Assembly (NCBI RefSeq): GCF_947500705.1 | Contig: NZ_CANMSY010000001.1 | Location: 310,001 to 374,000, forward strand | Origin: an uncultured Brachybacterium sp. | GTDB lineage: Bacteria > Actinomycetota > Actinomycetes > Actinomycetales > Dermabacteraceae | Length of the DNA stretch: 64,000 nt | Reading direction: 5' to 3' | Part shown: positions 1-7,435 of the stretch, in pieces | Position numbering within the stretch: the first letter of the stretch is position 1 | Layout of the letters: each line of letters opens with the position of its first letter | Program-made: the position numbers and the translations under genes | Notes under the pieces: generated by a model | The model's database searches: none | The model's input: the letters and a program-made list of their open reading frames with translations, nothing else | What the model was told of the DNA's origin: nothing

Positions 1-218
1 CGAGCGAGCTGTGCACGCTCCATCTCCATGAAGTCGCGGCGCACGGTCGACTCGCTGACCCCGAGCTCCACGGCCACCGCGGCGACGCTCAGTCGCTTGG
101 TGGTCGCCAGCAGCGTGAGCACGTGGTCCCAGCGGGCGCTGCGGTCCGCGGGAGGGGTCCGAGTGTCGTCCGCGCGCCGCGCACCTTTTTCGTCAGATCC
201 AGAATTACGCAGAGTCAC
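1..218 (-). CDS. DeoR-type transcriptional regulator, N-terminal part
   Basis: Only the first ~72 residues are in the window; the gene runs off the left edge. After a ~28-residue polar leader there is a winged-helix segment with RLSVAAVAVELGVSESTVRR, the usual DeoR-family pattern of a short helix, a recognition helix ending TVRRD, and a downstream acidic helix. I placed the start at a GTG at 216-218 because it is the first start codon in frame; no clear Shine-Dalgarno precedes it, so the start is uncertain. DeoR proteins usually repress sugar or nucleoside genes, but the effector domain and the target lie outside the window, so no substrate can be given. Confidence 0.65.
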   Translation of the reverse strand, partial: MTLRNSGSDEKGARRADDTRTPPADRSARWDHVLTLLATTKRLSVAAVAVELGVSESTVRRDFMEMERAQLA

Positions 219-380
219 GCAGCCAGTATTGCGCGTTCACCGTCGACTGGCCGGAGAACCGTGCAGAACACAGCAGTTCCGCGGGATCATCACGGTCACG
301 TTTGAGTCACGCGCTCCCCTCGGCATAGGTTTGCACCGTCGCCCTGCACGGGGCGGTTCCGCGAACGGAAGGACATCCAC

Positions 381-578
381 ATGGGTTTCGATGACGCGCT
401 GAACAAGGCCAAGAATCTTGCCTCCGAGAACCCGGAGCAGGCTGAGCAGCTCCTGGACGCCGCCGGCGACCAGATCAAGGAGCGCACCCCCGACAACGTC
501 GATGGGCAGGTCGACTCCGGTCTGGATGCAGCCCGCGACAAGTTCGGTCTCGGCGGGGACGAGAACCAGGGCAACTGA
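381..578 (+). CDS. MT0933-like antitoxin-family small protein
   Basis: A 65-residue, highly charged, helix-forming protein starting MGFDDALNKAKNLASENPEQ. The pattern of alternating Lys/Asp/Glu helices (AKNLASENPEQAEQLLDAAGDQI) with a short Gly-rich tail matches the actinobacterial Rv0909/MT0933 antitoxin-like family, which is usually 55-90 residues long. No toxin gene is adjacent, since the next gene on this strand is far away, so here it is an orphan, and the family name does not prove an antitoxin role. A strong hairpin terminator follows 24 bases downstream, so the gene is a single transcription unit. Start ATG is preceded by a GGAAGGA-type ribosome binding site. Confidence 0.75.
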   Translation: MGFDDALNKAKNLASENPEQAEQLLDAAGDQIKERTPDNVDGQVDSGLDAARDKFGLGGDENQGN

Positions 579-602
579 GCCCGGTCCTCCCGACCACATG
601 AC

Positions 603-637
603 GAGGGGCCCCGACGCCATCGGCGTCGGGGCCCCTC
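603..637. terminator. Intrinsic terminator hairpin
   Basis: A perfect 15-bp stem (GAGGGGCCCCGACGC with its complement) around a CATC loop, followed by TGTG rather than a T-run. It sits between the small antitoxin-like gene and the convergent CopC-like gene, so it can serve both. Confidence 0.85.
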
Positions 638-667
638 TGTGCGTGTCTGTGCGTGCCAGTGCGCGCA

Positions 668-693
668 GGTCAGTCGCGGCGGTCAGTCGCGGC
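668..693. repeat. Two exact copies of a 13-bp tandem repeat over a stop codon
   Basis: GGTCAGTCGCGGC is repeated exactly at 668-680 and 681-693. The second copy contains the stop codon of the CopC-like gene (683-685 on the minus strand). Just to the left (639-667) is a looser GTGCGTG repeat. Confidence 0.8.
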
Positions 694-1426
694 GGCGCAC
701 GATGAAAAAGACGGCGGCGGCGGCGCCGACGAGGATCACCGCGAGGATCCCGATCAGGACGCCCATCGAGATGCCACCCTCCTCGTCCGCGGCGGGCGCC
801 GAGGAGGCCTGCTCCTGCGGGGTGCCCCCGGTGCCTGCGGCCTCCGAGCTCTCCGCTCCCCCGGCATCGCTCGCCGCGGCGTCGGACTCCTCTGCGCCGG
901 GCTCGTCTGCAGCGCCGCCGCCGTCGCTGGGTGCAGCCGGCTCGGCCGGGCCCTGCTCGACGGTGAGGGTCTGGGTGCCCTCGATGGGGTGGCCGTCGCT
1001 GGAGACCACGCGCCACTGGATGGTGTGGGTGCCGGCCGGGAGAGGCTCCTCGAGCGTCGCGGTGGCGACGGGGCCCTCGACGGTCGGGACGATCTCGGCG
1101 AGCTCGGTGCCGGACTCGTCAGTGATCCGCACCAGCGGGCTCACCTCGAGCACATCCGCCGAGAACGTGAAGGTCAGTTCGTCGGGAGAGGTCTCCAGGG
1201 TCGCGCCATCCTCCGGATCCGCGCTCAGCAGGGTGTCATGCGCCTGCGCCGGGCTGGGCATCGCCAGCAGCACTGCGAGCAGCATCGCGCTGCACAGCGC
1301 GAGCAGCGTGACCAGGCGGGCAGGAACAGTACGGGCTGGCAGGGTGCGGGTCGGCGCGGTGCGGGCCGCCACAGTGCGGGCCGGCGCGGTGCGACCAGAG
1401 CTGGAGCGGTCGATCGGAGACATCAT
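683..1426 (-). CDS. CopC-domain copper resistance protein with C-terminal membrane anchor
   Basis: 247 residues. The N-terminus is Arg/Thr/Pro-rich and leads into a hydrophobic signal segment (VTLLALCSAMLLAVLLAMPSP) cut before AQAHDTLLSADPEDG, which leaves the copper-binding His at the mature N-terminus as in CopC/YobA proteins. The ~95-residue CopC beta-sandwich follows, with SSDGHPIEGTQTLTV near its end (the second conserved His). After that come a long Ala/Glu/Gly/Ser-rich linker, a single membrane helix (MGVLIGILAVILVGAAAAVFFIV) and RRRD. This is the usual actinobacterial layout: extracytoplasmic copper binding tethered to the membrane. No CopD partner is adjacent. Start may be 1426 or the next ATG at 1423. 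Confidence 0.85.
   Translation of the reverse strand: MMSPIDRSSSGRTAPARTVAARTAPTRTLPARTVPARLVTLLALCSAMLLAVLLAMPSPAQAHDTLLSADPEDGATLETSPDELTFTFSADVLEVSPLVRITDESGTELAEIVPTVEGPVATATLEEPLPAGTHTIQWRVVSSDGHPIEGTQTLTVEQGPAEPAAPSDGGGAADEPGAEESDAAASDAGGAESSEAAGTGGTPQEQASSAPAADEEGGISMGVLIGILAVILVGAAAAVFFIVRRRD
1321..1395. repeat. Five degenerate 15-bp repeats in the CopC-like signal peptide leader
   Basis: Units such as CCGGCGCGGTGCGAC, CCGCCACAGTGCGGG, TCGGCGCGGTGCGGG and CTGGCAGGGTGCGGG follow each other at 15-bp steps. On the minus strand they encode the five-residue pattern [A/T]-R-T-x-[P/A] before the signal-peptide hydrophobic core. Confidence 0.6.
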
Positions 1427-1499
1427 TCCTGCAGGCTACGCCAGCATGACCGCGCTCCGCCGTGGCGCCGATCACCTCCGCTGAACGCAGTCGCGAGAG

Positions 1500-2933
1500 T
1501 CAGCCGTTCGGAAGGTCCACGTGGTGCTCGAGCACCGGGAGCGAGGCACGGGCGGCGTCGATCTCCTCGAGATCGATATCCACCAGCAGCAGCCCCGGCT
1601 CACGGCCGAGCTCCTGGCGGATGGCACCCAGCGGGCCGACGGCGGCACTGCGACCGATGCCGCGAGCCGCCTTCCCGGCGTAGTCCGGCGGCGGGGCCTG
1701 ATCGGCGGCGAGCACCACCGTGGTGGAGTCGAGCGCGCGGGCCCGCAGCAGCAGCTGCAGCTGCTCCTGCTTGCCCGGCCCCTCGGCCCAGGCCAGTGGC
1801 AGCAGGATCGCCTGCGCACCCCGGCGGGCCAGCGCCGTGAACTGCTCCGGGAAGCGCACGTCGTAGCAGGTGGTGATCCCGAAGCGGGTGCCGTGCAGAT
1901 CGAAGGTCACCAGCTCGTCGCCCGGGGCGACGGTGCGCGACTCGTCGGCGCCGAAGGCATCGAAGAGATGGATCTTGCGGTACTCGAGATGGGGATCCCC
2001 GTTCGGGCCGCGCACGATCACGGTGTTGTGCACGCGGCCGTCCTCGGTGGGGGTGAAGGAGCCCCCGACGACCACCAGGGCGTGCTCCTCGGCGAGCTCC
2101 TGGAGCAGCTGGGCGAAGGCATCGTGGTGGGTGAGCGCTGCCGCTCGCAGATCGGTGCCGAAGGGGGTGAGCGTCGCCTCGGGCAGCAGCACCAGGTGCG
2201 CGCCCTCCTCGGCGGCCTCCGCGACGGCCAGCCGGACGATCTCGAAGGTGGTCTCGAGGTCCTCGGAGACCTCGATCTGCGCCAGGGCGATGCGGGGGCC
2301 GGCGGCGCGGCGCACCTGGGCCAGGGCGTCGGGGGTGTCGATGTCCGCCCCTTCCGCGCCGAGTGCGCGCAGGGTTCCGAGTTCCCCCGGGCCGAGCTCG
2401 GCGTAGAGCCGGCGCAGGCTCAGGTCGGCCCAGCCGCCATCCTCGTGCTCGACCGCGGCCAGCGCCTCCCGCAGCCGGCCCAGCGGCCAGGCCGCGCCGA
2501 GGAACTGGAGGTGACCATCCTCGGCCTCGAGCGCCACCACCCGTCCGCTCTCGGCGCTGCGGGCGGCGAGGCTGCGCAGGGTCTCGGGCCGCAGCATCGG
2601 CATATCTCCGCCGAGCACCAGCACGGTGGCGTCGTCGGATCCCTCGGAGAAGTCGGCGACGCCGCGGGCCAGAGCGGCCAGCGGACCCGAGCGCGGCGGG
2701 TCCTCGAGCACGAAGCGCGCTCCGTGACGGATGGCGAGGTCACCGCCGTCTTCCCCGCTGGGGCCGACCACGATGCGGCGCCCGTGCGGGGCGGCGCGCA
2801 GCACCCGCTCCAGGGCGGTCGCACCGGCGATCGGCAGGCGGGTCTTGTCGGTGCCGCCCAGGCGCGAGGACGCACCACCGGCCAGGATCACGGCGGCGAC
2901 GGTGGCGGAGGTCTCGGGCAGCTCGCTGGACAT
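1500..2933 (-). CDS. MobA-like nucleotidyltransferase fused to a carbon-nitrogen hydrolase
   Basis: About 477 residues from ATG 2933 (an in-frame ATG at 2975 would add 14). The N-terminal ~195 residues are a MobA-type NTP-transferase: VAAVILAGGASSRLGGTDK is the nucleotide-binding loop, followed by PRSGPLAALARG and LGGDMPML (metal-binding Asp). The family adds GMP to molybdopterin. The C-terminal ~265 residues are a nitrilase-superfamily amidase with all three catalytic residues visible: Glu in LLPEATLTPFG, Lys in YRKIHLFDAF and Cys in GITTCYDVRFPE. Both domains look intact. No other molybdenum-cofactor genes are nearby, so the specificity of either half is open; N-terminal MobA-like domains can also be relatives with other substrates. 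Confidence 0.8.
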   Translation of the reverse strand: MSSELPETSATVAAVILAGGASSRLGGTDKTRLPIAGATALERVLRAAPHGRRIVVGPSGEDGGDLAIRHGARFVLEDPPRSGPLAALARGVADFSEGSDDATVLVLGGDMPMLRPETLRSLAARSAESGRVVALEAEDGHLQFLGAAWPLGRLREALAAVEHEDGGWADLSLRRLYAELGPGELGTLRALGAEGADIDTPDALAQVRRAAGPRIALAQIEVSEDLETTFEIVRLAVAEAAEEGAHLVLLPEATLTPFGTDLRAAALTHHDAFAQLLQELAEEHALVVVGGSFTPTEDGRVHNTVIVRGPNGDPHLEYRKIHLFDAFGADESRTVAPGDELVTFDLHGTRFGITTCYDVRFPEQFTALARRGAQAILLPLAWAEGPGKQEQLQLLLRARALDSTTVVLAADQAPPPDYAGKAARGIGRSAAVGPLGAIRQELGREPGLLLVDIDLEEIDAARASLPVLEHHVDLPNG

Positions 2934-3006
2934 GCTCAGATCCTGCCATGGAGCGCTACCATGTTCGAGGCCCACGTCCCGGATTCTTCCGGGGACGGGC
3001 CGGATC

Positions 3007-3079
3007 GCCCCCGTAGCTCAGGGGATAGAGCACCGCTCTCCTAAAGCGGGTGTCGGACGTTCGAATCGTCTCGGGGGCA
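3007..3079 (+). tRNA. tRNA-Arg (CCU anticodon)
   Basis: A complete cloverleaf of 73 nt: acceptor GCCCCCG pairs with CGGGGGC, D-arm GTAGCTCAGGGGATAGAGC, anticodon stem CCGCT/AGCGG around loop CTCCTAA (anticodon CCT), T-arm with GTTCGAATC, discriminator A. CCA is not encoded. Confidence 0.95.
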
Positions 3080-3132
3080 CGCACCAGAGGACCGAGCTGC
3101 ACAGCGCCGTCAGCTCAGCTCACCCGCTCTGC

Positions 3133-3918
3133 TCACTCCTGCGCATCGCGCAGCGCCTCGAGCCGGGCCCGATCCTTCACCGCGGTCCAGCGCCGCCCCG
3201 AGTCGATCAGGCCCTCTTTCTTCCAGCGGCTCATCACGCGGGAGACGGATTCCGGGGTGGAGCGGGCCAGGCCCGCGAGATCCGCGCGGGACAGCGGCAC
3301 CTCGAGCATGATTCCGTCGCTCCCGCGGTCCTCCCCGAGCTTGTCCGCCAGGCGCAGCAGGGTGCTCGCGACCCGCTGCTCGACCGTGGCGGAGCCCTGG
3401 GAGCCGATGTCGGACTCAGCACGCGAGAGGCGGGCGGCGACGTCGTCGAGGACCCGCAGCGCGATGCGCGGCTGCTCAGCGAGGACAGAGCGGAAGTCGT
3501 CCTGGTGGATGCGCAGCACGCAGGTGCCCACGAGCGCCGAGGCGGTCTGGTGGTGGATCGGCTCGCCGAGGGTGCTCATGGTCCCGAACAGCTCCCCGGG
3601 GACCAGCAGATCGGTGACTGTCTCGGTCCCGCCTGCGGTGACCTGGGACAGCTTCACCCGGCCCTCGGCGACCACGTAGAGGGCTTCCGCCGGTTCGCCG
3701 GCGCGGTAGATCGGGGCGTCCGGGGTGAAGGTCAGGGTGCGCATCCGGGCATCGATGCGATCCAGCTCCGACTCACCCAGCCCGAGGAAGTAGGGCGCGC
3801 GGGCCAGCACGTACAGCCGCACGGGCCGTGGGCACTGGTGGGGCAGGGTGATCTCCGTGAGTGGGATCGTGCGTCGGCCCTGCGCGGCGGGCCCGGCGGG
3901 TGGCTCCTGGATGGTCAT
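3133..3918 (-). CDS. Crp/Fnr-family transcriptional regulator
   Basis: 261 residues. After a ~40-residue leader comes a cyclic-nucleotide-binding-type beta-barrel (about residues 45-160), with APIYRAGEPAEALYVVAEGRVKL and LLVPGELFGTMSTLGEP. The long dimerisation helix is ALRVLDDVAARLSRAESDI, and the C-terminal winged helix contains PLSRADLAGLARSTPESVSRVMSRWKKEG, the typical Crp recognition helix. It is divergent from the HMA protein / P1B ATPase pair that starts 150 bp away, so control of that metal module is likely but inferred. A possible Cys ligand occurs in the leader (PHQCPRP), but no Fnr-type four-Cys cluster is visible. Confidence 0.88.
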   Translation of the reverse strand: MTIQEPPAGPAAQGRRTIPLTEITLPHQCPRPVRLYVLARAPYFLGLGESELDRIDARMRTLTFTPDAPIYRAGEPAEALYVVAEGRVKLSQVTAGGTETVTDLLVPGELFGTMSTLGEPIHHQTASALVGTCVLRIHQDDFRSVLAEQPRIALRVLDDVAARLSRAESDIGSQGSATVEQRVASTLLRLADKLGEDRGSDGIMLEVPLSRADLAGLARSTPESVSRVMSRWKKEGLIDSGRRWTAVKDRARLEALRDAQE

Positions 3919-4070
3919 GGCTCGACTCTAACCCTCTCCCATCCGGCCTGGTCAGAAGTGGAGTGCAGTTGATTGATCCCTGTCATGTCGCTTCCACAAG
4001 AACCCTTCTAGGTTGAGAGCACATCGAGGGAAAGCCCCTCGAGGACCACGCTCCAGAAGGAAGGCTCACC

Positions 4071-4310
4071 ATGACTGCCACCCCCGCCACCAGCACCCAC
4101 TCCATCTTCCGCGCCGAGGGCTTCAGCTGCCCTTCCTGCGTCGCCAAGATCGAGAAACAGGTGGGCCGCCTCAAGGGCGTGCAGAACGTCAGCGTGAAGT
4201 TCGCCTCCGGCCGCGTCGAAGTCGACCACGACGCCTCCGTGACCACCACCGATGAGATCGTCGCCGCGATCGACAAGGCCGGCTACACGTCCGTCCTCTC
4301 GGCCTTCTGA
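4071..4310 (+). CDS. Heavy-metal-associated (HMA) domain metallochaperone
   Basis: 79 residues, a single ferredoxin-like HMA domain. The metal-binding loop is GFSCPSCVAKIEKQ (CxxC), followed by the usual GVQNVSVKFASGRVEVDHD strand pair and IDKAGY near the end. Such proteins bind Cu(I), Zn or related metals and deliver them to P1B ATPases. A GAAGGAAGG ribosome site precedes the ATG. It lies 89 bp upstream of the P-type ATPase on the same strand and probably shares its transcript. The ATPase has no HMA domain of its own, so this free domain may take that role. Confidence 0.9.
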   Translation: MTATPATSTHSIFRAEGFSCPSCVAKIEKQVGRLKGVQNVSVKFASGRVEVDHDASVTTTDEIVAAIDKAGYTSVLSAF

Positions 4311-4399
4311 CCCCTGGCGGCCGGGCCCCATGGCCCGGCCGTCCTGCCCAGATCCTGCTCCGCGTCCTGCGCTGCACCCGACTTGAAAGGCACCACCTC

Positions 4400-6400
4400 A
4401 TGTCTGCTCTGACCCGTTGGCTGCGCGGTCCTTGGGGAACCCCGATCATCTCGGGTCTCCTCATCGTCGTCGCCGCGATCCTCTCGCTCACCGTCGGGGT
4501 GAACCCCTTCGGCTCCGGCCATCAGCACGGCCTCGGTGTCGAGCTCGAGGGCCCCGCTCCCCTGGTCGCCTCCGCTCTCTTCATGATCGCCGCGGCGCTG
4601 GTCGCCGGCATCCCGATCATCCTCAAGGCCGTCCGTGCCCTGATGGTCAAGGTCATCGCCATCGATCTGCTGGTGGCCATCGCCGCGGTCGGTGCGCTGA
4701 TCATCGGCCAGTACTGGGAAGCGGCTGCCGTCACGTTCCTGTTCGCCATCGGCCACGCCCTCGAGGCCGGCACCATGAACCGCACCCGCTCCGCGCTCGC
4801 CGAGCTCGTGGCCGTCGCCCCTGATGTCGCCGTGGTGATGCGGGAGGGCGAGCAGGTGGAGATCTCCGCCGCCCAGGTCCGGCCCGATGAGACCGTTCTG
4901 GTCAAGAACGGCGCCAAGGTCCCCGTCGACGGCATCGTCATCGGCGGCACCGGCGCCCTGGATGAGGCCTCCATCACCGGCGAGTCCATCCCCGTCGAGA
5001 AGGGCGAGGGCGACCAGGTGTTCGCCGGCACCATCTCCGGCGGTGGCTTCCTGCAGGTGCGCGCCACCGGCATCGGCGCCGACACCACCCTGGCCCGCAT
5101 CATCCATCGCGTCGAGGAAGCGCAGGACGCCAAGGCGCGCACCCAGACCTTCATGGAGAGGTTCTCCACCTGGTACACCCCCGGCATCATCCTGCTGGCC
5201 CTGATCACGGGGCTCCTCACCGGGAACGTCGTGCTCGCCCTGACCCTGCTGGTGATCGGCTGCCCCGGAGCGCTGGTCATCTCCATCCCCGTCTCGATCG
5301 TGGCCGGCATCGGCCGCGGCGCCAAGGACGGCATCCTCATCAAGGGCGGCGAGTACCTGGAGACCAGCGCGAAGATCACCGCCGTCGCCCTGGACAAGAC
5401 CGGCACCCTCACCGAGGGCAAGCCCTACCTCACCGACGTGACCGTCCTGGACCCTGCGCTGGATCGGGCCGACGTGCTCGGCTGGGCGGCACGCGCCGAG
5501 GCCGGTTCCGAGCATCCGCTGGCACGTCCCCTGATCGACGCCGCGGCGTCCGAGGGCCTGCCCACCCATGGCCTGCCCGAGCACACCGAGCCGGTTCCCG
5601 GCAAGGGCATCGTCGCCACCCTCGAGGGTCGACGCGTCGCCGTCGGCAACCTGCCGCTGCTGGCGGCCGAGGACATCTCCGAGGATCGCGGCGCGGCCGC
5701 GGAGGTCGACCGGCTCGCCGGACTCGGCCGCACCCCGATGGTCGTCACCCTCGACGGCCGCGTGATCGGCGTGGTCGCAGTCGCCGACCGGATCCGCACC
5801 GATGCGAAGGAGATGATCGCCCGGCTCCACGCGGCCGGGGTCACGCAGGTCGTCATGCTCACCGGTGACAACCGGCGGGTCGCCGAGGCGGTCGCCGCCG
5901 AGGTCGGGGTCGACGAGGTGCGGGCTCAGCTGCTGCCCGAGGACAAGCTCACCGTCGTCCAGCAGCTGCAGAGCGAGGGCTATACCGTGGCGATGGTCGG
6001 CGATGGCGTCAACGACGCCCCGGCCCTGGCCACTGCCGATATCGGTGTGGCGATGGGTGCGGCCGGCTCCGGGGTCGCCATCGAGACCGCTGACATCGCC
6101 CTGATGAAGGACGATCTGCTGAGGCTCCCGCAGGCGATCGGCCTTGCCCGCAGCACGGTCTCTGTGATGCGACAGAACATCGCGATCGCGCTGATCACGG
6201 TGATCGCGCTCCTGGTGGGCGTGTTCGCCGGTGGGGTCACGATGGCGATCGGCATGCTGGTCCACGAGGGTTCGGTGCTGCTGGTGATCGTCAACGCGAT
6301 GCGGCTGCTGCGCCGCCGCGAACAGCAGAGCACCCATCGCCCTACCACCCCGGCCTCGCCCCGCACCGCGCAGGACGTCGTCGAGGAGCAGATTGTCTGA
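4400..6400 (+). CDS. Heavy-metal P1B-type ATPase with a CPG transmembrane motif
   Basis: 666 residues. Membrane helices at the N-terminus are followed by the actuator domain with TGES (in ASITGESIPVEKG), the motif CPGALVISIPVS (Cys about residue 287), phosphorylation site DKTGTLTEG (Asp about residue 332), the HP dipeptide of metal ATPases (GSEHPLARPL), the hinge VGDGVNDAPALA and C-terminal membrane helices. It exports or imports a soft metal at the cytoplasmic membrane using ATP. The membrane motif is CPG rather than the CPC of Cu and Zn/Cd pumps, so the metal cannot be assigned. It has no N-terminal HMA domain; the separate HMA gene just upstream fits as donor. Confidence 0.92.
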   Translation: MSALTRWLRGPWGTPIISGLLIVVAAILSLTVGVNPFGSGHQHGLGVELEGPAPLVASALFMIAAALVAGIPIILKAVRALMVKVIAIDLLVAIAAVGALIIGQYWEAAAVTFLFAIGHALEAGTMNRTRSALAELVAVAPDVAVVMREGEQVEISAAQVRPDETVLVKNGAKVPVDGIVIGGTGALDEASITGESIPVEKGEGDQVFAGTISGGGFLQVRATGIGADTTLARIIHRVEEAQDAKARTQTFMERFSTWYTPGIILLALITGLLTGNVVLALTLLVIGCPGALVISIPVSIVAGIGRGAKDGILIKGGEYLETSAKITAVALDKTGTLTEGKPYLTDVTVLDPALDRADVLGWAARAEAGSEHPLARPLIDAAASEGLPTHGLPEHTEPVPGKGIVATLEGRRVAVGNLPLLAAEDISEDRGAAAEVDRLAGLGRTPMVVTLDGRVIGVVAVADRIRTDAKEMIARLHAAGVTQVVMLTGDNRRVAEAVAAEVGVDEVRAQLLPEDKLTVVQQLQSEGYTVAMVGDGVNDAPALATADIGVAMGAAGSGVAIETADIALMKDDLLRLPQAIGLARSTVSVMRQNIAIALITVIALLVGVFAGGVTMAIGMLVHEGSVLLVIVNAMRLLRRREQQSTHRPTTPASPRTAQDVVEEQIV

Positions 6401-6487
6401 GCAGCACCTCCCGCTCTGATATGCACCCCCACCGCCCCTCGGGCGGTCCCCGCACCGCTCGTGCACCACACTCGAAGGAGTCCCGAG

Positions 6488-7393
6488 ATGTCCGCAGTGT
6501 TCGTCTTCACCACCTACGGCGGCCCGGAGGGCCAGCAGCTCATCGAGCGTGAGGCCCCCGCCCCCCGGGCCGGCGAGATCGCCATCGAGGTACGCGCCGC
6601 CGGCGTGAACCCCGCCGACTGGAAGCGTCGCGAAGGCGCCTTCGGCACCCGTGGCCGCCTGCCGGCCGCGATGGGGCTCGAGGCCGCCGGGGTCGTCACC
6701 GCCGTCGGGGAGGGAGTCGAGGATTTCGCCATCGGGGACGAGGTGCTCGGCGCTCCGGCCCGCGGGCTCGGCGCCTTCGCCGAGCACACCGTCCTGGACG
6801 CCTCGGCGACGGTCGCCAAGCCCGAGGAGATCTCCTTCACCGATGCCGCCGCGATCCCGGTCGCCGGCACCACCGCCTACGACCTCACCCACCAGGTCGA
6901 GATCGAGGCCGGCCAGACGCTGCTGGTCCTCGGCGCGGGCGGCGGCGTGGGCCGCATGGCCCTGCAGATCGCAGCGGTCCACGAGCTGGCGGCCATCGGG
7001 GTCGCCTCGGAGTCCAAGCGGGAGCTGATCGAGGCCAGCGGCGCGACCTTCGTGCCCTCCGGGGAGGGAGTCGCCGAGCGCATGCGGGCCCTCGCCCCCG
7101 ACGGCGTGGACGTGCTGGCCGATCTCGTGGGCGGTGACGCGCTGCGGGAGCTGGCACCGCTGGCGAAGGACCCTTCGCTGATCGTCTCCGCGGCCGACGC
7201 AACCACCGCCGTCGAGCTCGGCGGCGCCGGCCGTGAGCAGTCCGAGGGAGTGCTGGGCAAGATCACCGGAGTCGTCCAGTACGGTCTCGTGGACCCGCAT
7301 GTGGTGGAGACCTTCCCCCTGAGTCAGGCCGCTGAGGCAATCGCCATGGTGGAGTCGGGCCACGCTCACGGGAAGATCGTGATCATCCCCTGA
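6488..7393 (+). CDS. Zinc-independent MDR-family NADP-dependent oxidoreductase (quinone reductase-like)
   Basis: 301 residues. It begins MSAVFVFTTYGGPEGQQLIE and has the GroES-like N-terminal fold with AAGVNPADWKRREG and GLEAAGVVTAVGEGV. The nucleotide-binding core carries the glycine-rich loop LLVLGAGGGVGRMALQIA, an AxxGxxG-type variant seen in quinone oxidoreductases. The usual catalytic-zinc Cys/His ligands are absent. It presumably reduces quinones or enones with NADPH in the cytoplasm. The start at 6488 is chosen over 6461 because GAAGGAG lies 8 bp before it and the sequence aligns with family N-termini there. It may be cotranscribed with the metal ATPase 87 bp upstream. Confidence 0.88.
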   Translation: MSAVFVFTTYGGPEGQQLIEREAPAPRAGEIAIEVRAAGVNPADWKRREGAFGTRGRLPAAMGLEAAGVVTAVGEGVEDFAIGDEVLGAPARGLGAFAEHTVLDASATVAKPEEISFTDAAAIPVAGTTAYDLTHQVEIEAGQTLLVLGAGGGVGRMALQIAAVHELAAIGVASESKRELIEASGATFVPSGEGVAERMRALAPDGVDVLADLVGGDALRELAPLAKDPSLIVSAADATTAVELGGAGREQSEGVLGKITGVVQYGLVDPHVVETFPLSQAAEAIAMVESGHAHGKIVIIP

Positions 7394-7435
7394 CCTGCCG
7401 TCGGTGCCATCCGCGGCTCCGGTAACGTGACGCGG

